Below, in pieces: positions 1 to 7,605 of a stretch of 64,000 bases of DNA. The stretch spans positions 62,001-126,000 of the forward strand of contig JAFLEE010000001.1 of assembly GCA_017302015.1 (NCBI GenBank), in the 5' to 3' direction. Under the pieces are notes generated by a model. The model was not told the DNA's origin. It saw nothing but the letters and a program-made list of their open reading frames with translations, and made no database searches. The position numbers were made by a program, and so were the translations under genes. Each line of letters begins with the position of its first letter. Position 1 is the stretch's first letter. Source of the DNA: Spirochaetota bacterium (GTDB lineage Bacteria > Spirochaetota > UBA12135 > COTS27 > JAFLEE01).

Positions 1-1
1 A

Positions 2-196
2 GACGTCGCGGTCGCCGCGGGCGAGCGCCTGTCCCTCTGGAAGCCCGATTTCCGCCGCCTCGGCGGCGAGCTGCAGGCGGCCCAAACGCGCCTCCCCGGC
101 CTCCACGGCGTCGCCCTCTTCTCTTGGCCGGTGAAGACCAATACGAGCGGGAGCGATGCGGAGATTCTGAAGATGGCGAGGGCGGCGAGGCGGTAG
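2..196 (+). CDS. C-terminal fragment of an unrecognised protein (5' end outside window)
   Basis: An open frame enters at the left edge and stops with TAG at 194-196, giving the last 64 residues of a protein. The tail reads through a segment GVALFSWPVKTN and ends in an Arg/Ala-rich helix. The hydrophobic strand followed by an FSWP-type turn resembles the final strand of TIM-barrel carbohydrate-active proteins or DUF3142-type proteins, but that is only an impression. Codon use is GC-rich at third positions like the neighbours. No ribosome-binding site or upstream context is visible. The following 127 bases (197-323) hold no gene other than the hisS promoter. Confidence 0.5.
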   Translation, partial: DVAVAAGERLSLWKPDFRRLGGELQAAQTRLPGLHGVALFSWPVKTNTSGSDAEILKMARAARR

Positions 197-312
197 GGAA
201 GGCCCCCGATCCCCATCGCTCGGCGGCGCGTTCCTTTCGCCTGGGCGCGCCCCGACGAAGGGGGGGGACCCGCCGCTCCCGACGTGGCGACCCTCCGCCC
301 CCCTCCCCGTGC

Positions 313-318
313 TACAAT
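313..318 (+). promoter_or_regulatory. -10 box of hisS, predicted leaderless start
   Basis: TACAAT lies 5 nt before the ATG at 324, so transcription should begin at or next to the start codon. No convincing -35 hexamer is seen 17 bp upstream. No Shine-Dalgarno sequence precedes the ATG, in keeping with a leaderless message. Confidence 0.45.
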
Positions 319-323
319 CTCCG

Positions 324-1598
324 ATGCCGTTTTCAAACCAGCCCCAGAAGGGCATGCAGGATGATTTTCCCTGGGACATGGCGGTGCACAACCGGGTGAT
401 GGGCACCATCGCCGGGCTGCTCCGATCCTTCCATTACGAGGAGTACGACGCGCCCGTGCTGGAGCCCCTCGAACTCTTCGCCGCCAAGAGCAGCGAGGAA
501 CTCGTGCGCGAGCAGGCCTACGTGCTGCGCGACCGGGGCGACCGCGAACTCGTGCTCCGGCCCGAGATGACCCCCACCCTCGCCCGCATGGTCAGCCAGA
601 TCAGCCGCGAAAGGCCCAGGCCCTACCGCTGGTACAGCATCCCCAAATGCTTCCGCTTCGAGCGGCCCCAGAAGGGGCGCCTGCGCGAGTTCCGCCAGCT
701 CAACGTCGACCTCATGGGCGACGATAGCGTGCACTCCGACCTCGAGATGTTCCTGCTCGTGAAGGGGCTCATGGCCTCCTTCGGCCTCGCCGAGGCCGGG
801 TGGCGCATCCGTTGGAACCACCGGGGCGCGCTCAATGCCCTGCTGGGCCACCGCGGGTTCTCCGCCGACGAACAGAAGGCCTTCTATTGGCTCATCGACC
901 GGGTCGACAAGATCGCCCCGGAGGCCTTCGGCGCCACGGCGGCCGAGAAACTCCCCGACGCGCCCAAGCGCGCTTTCCTCGAGACCTACCTGGCCAACGA
1001 AGACGTGTCCGTCCTCCTGGCCTGGCTAAGAGAAATCCCCGAGACCGGGGAACTCTGCGGGCGCCTCGAGGCCTTCCAGCGGCTCCTCGGTTCCGTTCGC
1101 CTCGAGCGGGCGGTCTATAGCCCGCGCACGGTGCGGGGGCTCGACTATTACACCGGCCTCGTGTTCGAGGTCTATGCCGAGGGCGAGTCGATCCACCGGG
1201 CCCTCTTCGGCGGGGGGCGCTACGACAAACTCCTCGATCTCTACTCCAACGACCCCCTCTCGGGCATCGGGTTCGGCATGGGCATCTACATCTTCTCCCT
1301 GTTCCTCGAGGAGGCTGGGAAACTCCCCAAGGTCGAGGCGGGGGACTCGGTGCTCGTTCAACCCCTGGGCGGGGAAGAGAGTGCCGTCTTTGCGCTCCAG
1401 GTCGCCGAGGCCCTTCGGGCCGCCGGCCGGGTCGCCGAATTCTCCGTCTATTCCGGCGGGGTGAAAAAGGTGTTCCAGAAGGCTGAAGCCCGCGGTTTCA
1501 CCCAGGTCGCCCTCGTGGGAGACGACGAAGTTCGCGAAAAGGCCTATTCCCTGAAAAACCTGAAGACGGGAACCCAGGAAAAGATCCCGCTCGGCTAA
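324..1598 (+). CDS. hisS: Histidine--tRNA ligase (class II aaRS)
   Basis: This charges tRNA-His with histidine in the cytoplasm. The 424-residue product has the class II core with an LRPEMTP segment after motif 1, a motif 2 region FRFERPQKGR, the histidine-specific segment RGLDYYTG, the GGGRYDKL motif 3 region and a C-terminal anticodon-binding domain ending in a KNLKTG-type stretch. Length fits bacterial HisRS. The paralogue HisZ also shares the catalytic fold, but the intact anticodon-binding domain and histidine motif favour a true synthetase. ATG 324 was chosen over an in-frame GTG at 309 because it leaves the usual short leader before the conserved QKG and sits just after a -10 box. tpiA-secG follows with its own promoter. 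Confidence 0.9.
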   Translation: MPFSNQPQKGMQDDFPWDMAVHNRVMGTIAGLLRSFHYEEYDAPVLEPLELFAAKSSEELVREQAYVLRDRGDRELVLRPEMTPTLARMVSQISRERPRPYRWYSIPKCFRFERPQKGRLREFRQLNVDLMGDDSVHSDLEMFLLVKGLMASFGLAEAGWRIRWNHRGALNALLGHRGFSADEQKAFYWLIDRVDKIAPEAFGATAAEKLPDAPKRAFLETYLANEDVSVLLAWLREIPETGELCGRLEAFQRLLGSVRLERAVYSPRTVRGLDYYTGLVFEVYAEGESIHRALFGGGRYDKLLDLYSNDPLSGIGFGMGIYIFSLFLEEAGKLPKVEAGDSVLVQPLGGEESAVFALQVAEALRAAGRVAEFSVYSGGVKKVFQKAEARGFTQVALVGDDEVREKAYSLKNLKTGTQEKIPLG

Positions 1599-1628
1599 AA
1601 ACCCCCGCTCCCGCTTGCCTTGGGGTTT
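1599..1628 (+). terminator. Possible hisS terminator hairpin
   Basis: AAACCCC (1599-1605) can pair with GGGGTTT (1622-1628) right after the hisS stop codon. The loop is 16 nt and no long U-tract follows, so termination efficiency is uncertain. Confidence 0.3.
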
Positions 1629-1663
1629 CGGCCCTCCTCTCGCGGGCGTCCAAACCGCCAAAT

Positions 1664-1692
1664 TTGTCTCCGACCCCCCGCCGTGGTAAAAT
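1664..1692 (+). promoter_or_regulatory. Promoter of tpiA-secG
   Basis: TTGTCT (1664-1669), 17-bp spacer, TAAAAT (1687-1692). Predicted start is near 1699, giving a 5' UTR of about 43 nt. This is a good sigma-70-type promoter with exact spacing. Confidence 0.6.
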
Positions 1693-1741
1693 CGGCGATC
1701 CTTAAGGCCCCCTTGCGGGGGCATTCCCCCAGGTTTTCCCC

Positions 1742-2494
1742 ATGCGTACCCCGATGCTCGCCGGCAACTGGAAGATGAACAAGACGATCCCCGAGGCCGT
1801 GGCCCTCGCCGAGGCCCTCGCCAAGGTCGAGATCCCCGCCGGGCGCGAAGCCGTCGTCTGCCCGTCGTTCGTCTGCCTCGTCCCCGTCAAAAAGGCCCTG
1901 GGGTCCAGCAAGATCCAATTGGGGTGCCAGAACATGCACTTCGAAGCCAAGGGCGCCTTCACCGGCGAAACCTCCGCTGAGATGCTCAAGAGCGCCGAAG
2001 TCTCCCACGTGATCATCGGGCATAGCGAGCGGCGCGCGCTCTTCGGCGAGACCGACGCGGTGGTCAACCGCAAGGTGAAGGCCGTCCTCGCCGCCGGGCT
2101 CAAGGTGATCCTCTGCGTCGGCGAGGTCCTCGCCGAGCGCGAAAAGGGCGTGCAGAACGACGTCGTCAAGACCCAACTCACCGGCGGCCTCGACGGGGTC
2201 CCCGCCGCCGACCTGGCCCGCGTGATCATCGCCTACGAGCCCGTGTGGGCCATCGGCACCGGCAAGACGGCCACCCCCGAAGACGCCGACGCCATGCACG
2301 CCTTCATCCGCGGCACCCTCGCGGCCCTCGCGAACGCCCAGGTCGCCGAGGCCACGCGCATCCTCTACGGCGGTTCCGCCAACGACGCCAATATCGACAG
2401 CCTCATGGCGAAGCCGAACATCGACGGGGCGCTCATCGGGGGCGCCGCGCTCAAGCCCGAATCGTTCACCCGCATGATCCAATACAAGGCCTAA
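1742..2494 (+). CDS. tpiA: Triose-phosphate isomerase
   Basis: This cytoplasmic glycolytic enzyme interconverts dihydroxyacetone phosphate and glyceraldehyde 3-phosphate. The 250-residue TIM barrel has the substrate-binding GNWKMN segment (Asn9, Lys11), catalytic His94 in IIGHSERR, catalytic Glu166 in AYEPVWAIGTGK followed by the flexible loop 6, and the phosphate-binding ILYGGSAN and GALIGGAAL segments. Length is typical. The stop codon lies 5 bp before secG, so the two are surely co-transcribed; tpiA-secG adjacency is common in bacteria. Confidence 0.97.
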   Translation: MRTPMLAGNWKMNKTIPEAVALAEALAKVEIPAGREAVVCPSFVCLVPVKKALGSSKIQLGCQNMHFEAKGAFTGETSAEMLKSAEVSHVIIGHSERRALFGETDAVVNRKVKAVLAAGLKVILCVGEVLAEREKGVQNDVVKTQLTGGLDGVPAADLARVIIAYEPVWAIGTGKTATPEDADAMHAFIRGTLAALANAQVAEATRILYGGSANDANIDSLMAKPNIDGALIGGAALKPESFTRMIQYKA

Positions 2495-2499
2495 CCACC

Positions 2500-2847
2500 A
2501 TGCTCATCGCCGTCACCGCCGTCTACGTCTTCTTCTGCGTCCTGCTCATCATCGTGGTGCTGCTCCAGCAGTCCAAGAGCGGCCTTTTCTCCGGGGGCAG
2601 CGACACGCTCCTCGGCGCCTCCAGCGGCGACGTGCTCACGCGCACCACCACCGTGCTCGCCGTCATCTTCGTCGTGGGCGCGATCTTCCTCAGCATCATC
2701 TCCAGCGGCAAGAAGACCCTCATCGACGTCGACACCGCCGCCCCGGGCAAGACCCCGCTCACCGAAGAGCCCGCGCCCGCCGGCCTCGGCACCCTCGGCG
2801 CGAGCAATACGCCGATGGCCGTGCCCGCGTCGGGCTCGAACAAGTAG
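2500..2847 (+). CDS. secG: Preprotein translocase subunit SecG
   Basis: SecG is the small SecYEG subunit that assists protein export across the inner membrane. The 115-residue product has two transmembrane segments (about 3-23 and 50-68) flanking the conserved cytoplasmic loop with LLQQSKSGLFSGGSDTLLG. A proline/alanine-rich tail of about 40 residues follows, longer than in E. coli but ordinary for the family. ATG 2500 follows the tpiA stop by 5 bp. A longer in-frame reading exists upstream inside tpiA, but it overlaps the isomerase and lacks SecG character. The convergent lyase gene ends 14 bp downstream. Confidence 0.93.
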   Translation: MLIAVTAVYVFFCVLLIIVVLLQQSKSGLFSGGSDTLLGASSGDVLTRTTTVLAVIFVVGAIFLSIISSGKKTLIDVDTAAPGKTPLTEEPAPAGLGTLGASNTPMAVPASGSNK

Positions 2848-2861
2848 CCCCGCGCCTTCGG

Positions 2862-4922
2862 CTATTTCCGGGGCTTGGACTCGTCGGCCGCCGTGGGCGG
2901 CCAATTCGTGTTCTCGAGGAAACTCGCCGTGAGGGGCAGACCGTTCGTCACCGCCAGGCGGATGACGAGCCCCCCGGGAGCCCGCTTCACCGAGCATTTG
3001 GGGGGAAGGTCCACCGCCTTCCATAGCCCCCGAAGGCGCACGGTGAGGTCTTCGCGGAGTTGGGCCGGGTCGCTGACGCGCAGCGTGCGCAGATTCCCCT
3101 GCTGCCGCGTCCAGGCGATGCAGGGGCGCGCGGCCGAGAAGTCGTCGACCTCGGCGGGGGCGAAGAAGGCGTAGCCGGTCTCGCCGCTGCGCTCGTCGCG
3201 TACGGCCATCACGCGGGGAGTGTGGGAAAGGATGCGCAGCGTCTTGCCCTCGGCCGCCAGCGCGAGCGCGCTTGCGTCGCCGGCGGGAAGCACGCCATAG
3301 GCATACGAAGCGTTGGACGCCTTCGGTCCATGGTCGAACCAGAGGGTGTAGCCCGCGTTCCCCGGCTTCCGCATCCCGCGAAGCGGACCGCCGGCGGGGA
3401 AGAAATACGAGAGGAAGCCCGAAGTCAACGAAGCCGTTCCATCGAGTTTTTGCACGCCCCCGTCGGGGAGGAGCCCAGCCGGCGGGGAAGCGCCCAGGCG
3501 CTGGTCGACCACCGTCTCGGCGCGCAGGGGGAGGGAGGCGGTGATCCCGTGCCCGAGGCAGAGCGCCGCGTGGTTGGAGAAGAAGAACCACGCCTTATGG
3601 GCCGCCAAGCCCGTGTTGGGGGAGAGTTCATCGCGGCTATCGAGGGCCTGGGCGGCGACCCCCGAGGCCCCGGAGGCCAGGGCCCCCGCGAACCCGGTGA
3701 ACGGGCTCTCCGCCTTCACCGGGGAGCCTTCGTATTTTTTCCCGGGCCTCACCAGGAGGGTCGTTCCCGGCACCCGGTTCCAATCGAAGCCCTCCAGCAG
3801 GAGCGGTTCTTGGAGCGCGCCGATCCAGGTGGCGCCGTCCGCCCCGTGCCACGGGCCCTCGCCATCGCCGGGGCGCCATTCCCAGGGATGGGTCCGCCGG
3901 GAAACCATCCGCACACCGACGAAGAGATTGCCGCTGCGGAAGGCCGCCGCATCGCCGACGGGGAAGGCCTGCACGCCTTCAGGGGGCGGCGGCCCCTGCT
4001 GGGGCGGCAGGGACTCCGCCGCAATGGTCGGATTTCGGCGGAACGCGATGCGCAACGCCGGGGAGGCGTGCACCCAGGCGGCGCCCTGTCGCAGGAACCG
4101 GTCGATGGCCAGGCGGGTTTGGTTGGAAAGTTGGGCGCTGCTGCCTTCGACGAGGCGTTCGTAGCGGCCCAATTGATCGGCCCAGAAGATCCCCTCCCCC
4201 CCCAGGTCGAGGACCCCGCCGGCCATCCAAGAACCGTCGATCTGAGCGCCGGCGCGGTCGGGGTCCCAGGAGGGAAGGAAGAGGCCCTCCATCTCCCCGC
4301 GCACCCGATCGAGGGCGGAGCCGTCCCCGGTGGCCGCCGCATAATAGAGGCGCGCCATGCAATGCTCCAAGAGCGGAGAACCCGATTGCTGGAACGGGGG
4401 GGCGCAGCACGCTTTCGCCAGGACCAAGGAGGCCTTCAGGCTCTGGGAATCGAGGCGGGGCGCGACGAGAGCGAGCAGGGGCCCGAGTCGGCCGGGCTCG
4501 AGGAAGACCTGCCGCCGCCAGGCCACGCTTTCGCCCGGCCGCTTTTTCGCCAACGGCGTCTCGCTGGCGAAGGCCAGACCGAGGCGGATGCGATTGGACA
4601 ACCCCACGTCGCCCGCGTGGGGCGATCGGGGGGAAACCCACGCCTGCGCCATGGAGAAGAGGCGCTGGTAGGCCAGGGGTAATTGGAAATTGGACCCGGG
4701 TTCGGCGCGGTAATCGAGGTCGGAAAACGAGCCATCCGGGCGTTGCCTGGCTTCCCACAGTTCCCAATTCGTCGCCGAAAACTCGCCCACGCAAGCGACG
4801 CGGATCGTCAACGCCGCGCTGCCTGGGGCGGGTTGGGCGAAGCCGGCCATCGCGAGCGCGATGAGCGCGATGGCCAATCCCGAGGAAGGGGAAATTCGAC
4901 CGGGGGACTGCGTTTCATTCAT
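2862..4922 (-). CDS. Exported polysaccharide lyase family 8-like protein
   Basis: This resembles hyaluronate/chondroitin/xanthan lyases, which cleave uronic-acid polysaccharides by beta-elimination outside the cytoplasm. From ATG 4922 the product has 686 residues with a signal peptide ending near residue 35 (…GFAQPAPGSA), an alpha-helical N-terminal part and PL8-type beta-sandwich domains carrying GFDWNRVPGTTLL, a KAWFFFSNH-type strand and YGVLPAGDA. The usual catalytic signature DGSFxQH…YxG aligns with DGSWMAGG near residue 229 and then LDLGGEG, so the catalytic His and Tyr appear missing. It may be inactive, act differently or be only distantly related. It stands alone, with a 322-bp gap upstream that is described under the sigma promoter. 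Confidence 0.7.
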   Translation of the reverse strand: MNETQSPGRISPSSGLAIALIALAMAGFAQPAPGSAALTIRVACVGEFSATNWELWEARQRPDGSFSDLDYRAEPGSNFQLPLAYQRLFSMAQAWVSPRSPHAGDVGLSNRIRLGLAFASETPLAKKRPGESVAWRRQVFLEPGRLGPLLALVAPRLDSQSLKASLVLAKACCAPPFQQSGSPLLEHCMARLYYAAATGDGSALDRVRGEMEGLFLPSWDPDRAGAQIDGSWMAGGVLDLGGEGIFWADQLGRYERLVEGSSAQLSNQTRLAIDRFLRQGAAWVHASPALRIAFRRNPTIAAESLPPQQGPPPPEGVQAFPVGDAAAFRSGNLFVGVRMVSRRTHPWEWRPGDGEGPWHGADGATWIGALQEPLLLEGFDWNRVPGTTLLVRPGKKYEGSPVKAESPFTGFAGALASGASGVAAQALDSRDELSPNTGLAAHKAWFFFSNHAALCLGHGITASLPLRAETVVDQRLGASPPAGLLPDGGVQKLDGTASLTSGFLSYFFPAGGPLRGMRKPGNAGYTLWFDHGPKASNASYAYGVLPAGDASALALAAEGKTLRILSHTPRVMAVRDERSGETGYAFFAPAEVDDFSAARPCIAWTRQQGNLRTLRVSDPAQLREDLTVRLRGLWKAVDLPPKCSVKRAPGGLVIRLAVTNGLPLTASFLENTNWPPTAADESKPRK

Positions 4923-5099
4923 GGGGTTCACTGGACCGGGGCATTGATTCGCTCGGACGATGGCCGAAAAACCGGGATTGCGGCCCAAGGGGGCGAAGCC
5001 TGCGATCTCGTGGCCACCTTCAATGCCCCGCACCTGCATTATATCTCAATCGGGCGAAATCCCGTCAAATCGATCGAAACTGGAAACCTTTCCACTTGT

Positions 5100-5128
5100 T
5101 TGACTATTTTTATCCATTATTCTTTAAT
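5100..5128 (+). promoter_or_regulatory. Promoter of the sigma factor gene, within the 322-bp gap 4923-5244
   Basis: TTGACT (5100-5105), 17-bp spacer, TTTAAT (5123-5128), in one of the few AT-rich patches of the window. Predicted start is near 5135, leaving a 5' UTR of about 110 nt. The rest of the gap (4923-5099) must hold the divergent promoter of the PL8-like gene, but I could not identify its hexamers. Confidence 0.65.
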
Positions 5129-5244
5129 AGGCTCGGTTCACGATTTTTGACATTTCAGGCGCAGCTTTTCACCCTTCGGTGGAAGCGGGTGTTCCACTTC
5201 AGGGCATCCGGCGCAGATATGTGAATTTTCGGGGGGAATGAGGG

Positions 5245-6192
5245 ATGAAATCGTTCAACGATCTGGTTTCTCTGGATGTCTACCTCAAGGAGATCTCCAA
5301 AGTCCCCCTGATGACGCCCGAAGAGGAGCACGCCACCGCGACCCTGGTGTGGAACATGCGCCGCGACTCCCTCCTCCTGATCAAGGAGCGCGAGACCCTC
5401 CTCAAAAAAGACCCCAAGAAGAAGACCCCCGAACTCGACGCCAAGATCGACGACATGCTCGTTCGCCTCGACGCCTCGAAGAACCGCATGATCCGCTCCA
5501 ATTGCCGCCTCGTGGTGAGCATCGCGCGCCGCTACCAGAACCAGCACCTCCACCTCGCCGACCTCATCGAAGAGGGCAATATCGGCCTCATGCGCGCCGT
5601 GGAGCGCTTCGACCCGAGGAAGGGCTTCCGCTTTTCGACCTTCGCCATCTGGTGGATCAAGCAGAGCGTCATCAAGGCCCTCAAAGAGAAGGGCAGCATG
5701 ATCCGAATCCCCATGCACATCAGCAAGGAGTTCTCGCGCTATAGCCGCGCCATCCAGGAATACAAGAACCACCACGGCAAAGAGCCCGAGATCGGCGACC
5801 TCAAGAGCAGCACCCACCTCGACGGCGAGCGCCTCGAGCTCCTGGCGCGCATCCCCCGGGATTTCGTCTCCACCCAGACGCCCATCGGCAGCAGCGACCG
5901 CGAGATCGGCGACATGCTCCCCGACGAGAACGCCGCCAACCAGCCCACCGAGGAGGCCGTGAAGAACGACCTCATGGACGCCCTCAAGAAGCTCATGAGC
6001 GCACTCTCCGAGAAGGAATTCAGCATCCTCAAGATGCGCTACGGCCTCGACGACGCCGAGCCCATGGTGCTCGACACCATCGGCAAGAAGCTCGGCATCA
6101 CCCGGGAACGCGTGCGCCAGATCCAGGCCAGCGCCCTCAAAAAAATGAAGAAAGCCGGGATGAAATCCGAACTGAAGATGTTCCTGGAATAG
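5245..6192 (+). CDS. RNA polymerase sigma-70 family factor (RpoD/RpoS-like)
   Basis: This directs RNA polymerase to promoters. The 315-residue protein begins with region 1.2 (DVYLKEISKVPLMTPEEE, residues 11-28). A charged spacer leads to region 2 with NCRLVVSIARRY, LADLIEEGNIGLMRAVERFD and the -10-reading FSTFAIWWIKQS. A degenerate region 3 and region 4.2 follow, with an LGITRERVRQIQ helix-turn-helix near 280. It lacks region 1.1 and is shorter than most primary sigma factors. It could be a group 2 factor or a compact housekeeping sigma, and the sequence alone does not decide. The GAATGAGGG just before ATG 5245 is a weak ribosome-binding site. The window's TTGnnn-N17-TAnnnT promoters fit a factor of this class. 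Confidence 0.92.
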   Translation: MKSFNDLVSLDVYLKEISKVPLMTPEEEHATATLVWNMRRDSLLLIKERETLLKKDPKKKTPELDAKIDDMLVRLDASKNRMIRSNCRLVVSIARRYQNQHLHLADLIEEGNIGLMRAVERFDPRKGFRFSTFAIWWIKQSVIKALKEKGSMIRIPMHISKEFSRYSRAIQEYKNHHGKEPEIGDLKSSTHLDGERLELLARIPRDFVSTQTPIGSSDREIGDMLPDENAANQPTEEAVKNDLMDALKKLMSALSEKEFSILKMRYGLDDAEPMVLDTIGKKLGITRERVRQIQASALKKMKKAGMKSELKMFLE

Positions 6193-6228
6193 CCCGGCCC
6201 CGCCGGGGACGGGGAACAAAGTCCCGTC
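6193..6228. terminator. Double hairpin between convergent genes
   Basis: Directly after the sigma gene, CCCGGC/GCCGGG (6193-6207, 3-nt loop) is followed by GACGGG/CCCGTC (6208-6228, 9-nt loop). No U-tract follows. The site could terminate both the sigma gene and the converging Omp85-like gene. Confidence 0.45.
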
Positions 6229-6308
6229 GTGGCGGAAGGACCGCGCCGCATCGCCGCGACGAGGCGCGGAAATCATGAAGACCTCGGGCGAACCCGGCTC
6301 CCCCGATG

Positions 6309-7526
6309 TCAGAACATGACGCGGGTGTCCACCGCGAAAGCGAACCCCTCCACCGAGAACCCCGCGGTCACGTTGAGGTGGGTGGAGAGGTTCCAGGTGA
6401 GGATGGCCTCGAACCCCGTGGACAGGTGCCACCCCCGCCACATCAGGGGCGAAAGGATCGACGGGGCGACCTGGCCGAGGTCGAGGAACGGAACGAGGGC
6501 GAGGTGGAACTGCTCCTTACGGATGCGCCAATCCAGGGCGCGCCAGCGGGCCTCGAGATTCGCCAAGACCATGCTGCGATCCAGGAACCGGCGGTCCGCA
6601 AGGCCGCGCAGGCGGTCGTTGCCGCCGAGGCGGGCGTATTCCCAGAACGGCGCCTCCCCGAGGATTTCGCTCGCGGAAACCCGAGCGCAAGCCACGAGGG
6701 TCTTGGCCAAGGGAACGAAGCCGCTGAACTCCCCGTTCCATCGGCCGAAGACCCGCTCGCTGAAACCGCCGGGATATCCATCGTAGGAGAGCTGGGCGAA
6801 GACGCCCTTGCGGGGCCAGGGGGTAAAGTCGCGGCGATCGAAGACGAGGCCGAGGGTCGCGCTATTGGCCCAGCCCCCTTCCCATCCCACCGGATGCTCT
6901 TCATCGAACAGGGTCGTTCCGATGACCACGCCATCGTCGCGCCTAGCGTTGCTGCGGGAGACCAGGCGGGCATAGCGGATCTTGACGGCGGTGAGCAGGG
7001 CGAGGTCGCCGAAGAGCCCGCTCGTCAGCCGGGCGGTCAGATAGGGCGTCTCGCTGGTGACTTGCTGGTATCCGGGCGCGGCGGCGAGGCCCGGGGTGTT
7101 CCCCCCGATGCCGAAATAATTTTCGGCCAGGGTCGTCCACCAGGCCGCCTCCGCGGAGAGGGAGAACCGGTCGTTCCCCAGTCGGGGGATATCGAGGTTG
7201 AGGAAATGCTTCTGTTGCCCGAGGGTCGTGAAGTAGAGTTGAAAGCCGAGACGGACTTCGTGGGGCCATCTGGCGAACTCGGTATTGGGGGAGCCGTCGG
7301 CGTTCGTGCGGTGGCCCGTATAGAAGAGATAGAGGCCGCCGCCGGCCCCGAACCCGAAGTCGGTGTTCCCGTTGGCGAAGGGGAGGCCCAGGGGGTACCA
7401 GCCCTCTTTCTTGCGGGCGAGGTCTTCGGGGGAAAGGGAGGGCTGCCGCGCCCACGCAAGGCAGGCGATGCCCGCGAACCACCCGAGGATGAGGACGCGG
7501 GCGATTCGGAGACACGCGGGGCGCAC
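6309..7526 (-). CDS. Omp85/BamA-like outer-membrane beta-barrel (surface antigen D15 domain)
   Basis: The product of about 405 residues has an N-terminal hydrophobic export signal (…ARVLILGWFAGIACLAWA). The rest is alternating beta-strand sequence typical of the Omp85 C-terminal barrel, including LGLVFDRRDFTPWPRKG, ARLGGNDRLRGL (the RGL-type barrel lid motif) and a final strand ending in aromatic Phe (DTRVMF). POTRA domains are absent, so it is a barrel-only member rather than BamA. The longest reading begins at an ATG (7607) that collides with the divergent transporter start. GTG 7526 is preferred because it gives a normal signal peptide and lies 5 nt after a TAAAAT box. The role may be outer-membrane protein or lipid transport; no partner gene adjoins. 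Confidence 0.78.
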   Translation of the reverse strand: MRPACLRIARVLILGWFAGIACLAWARQPSLSPEDLARKKEGWYPLGLPFANGNTDFGFGAGGGLYLFYTGHRTNADGSPNTEFARWPHEVRLGFQLYFTTLGQQKHFLNLDIPRLGNDRFSLSAEAAWWTTLAENYFGIGGNTPGLAAAPGYQQVTSETPYLTARLTSGLFGDLALLTAVKIRYARLVSRSNARRDDGVVIGTTLFDEEHPVGWEGGWANSATLGLVFDRRDFTPWPRKGVFAQLSYDGYPGGFSERVFGRWNGEFSGFVPLAKTLVACARVSASEILGEAPFWEYARLGGNDRLRGLADRRFLDRSMVLANLEARWRALDWRIRKEQFHLALVPFLDLGQVAPSILSPLMWRGWHLSTGFEAILTWNLSTHLNVTAGFSVEGFAFAVDTRVMF

Positions 7527-7531
7527 GCGGC

Positions 7532-7560
7532 ATTTTACGCTGGGCAACCCGGGCGGGGAA
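7532..7560 (-). promoter_or_regulatory. Predicted leaderless promoter of the Omp85-like gene
   Basis: Read on the minus strand, TTCCCC (7560-7555), 17-bp spacer, TAAAAT (7537-7532), then 5 nt to GTG 7526. The -35 match is weak and the -10 match is good. Confidence 0.35.
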
Positions 7561-7605
7561 TGCACGCCGATTGTATCCTTACGGGCCCCACCCGAAACCC
7601 CCGCC

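Noticed and set aside
124-399. Open frame spanning the hisS promoter region
   Set aside because: It overlaps the end of the first partial gene and the start of hisS, with low-complexity Arg/Pro composition.
324-1598. HisZ (ATP phosphoribosyltransferase regulatory subunit) instead of HisRS
   Set aside because: The anticodon-binding domain and histidine-specific motifs are intact and there are no his operon genes nearby.
1595-3591. Long antisense frames opposite tpiA and secG
   Set aside because: The plus-strand genes are unmistakable; the antisense frames lack any family features.
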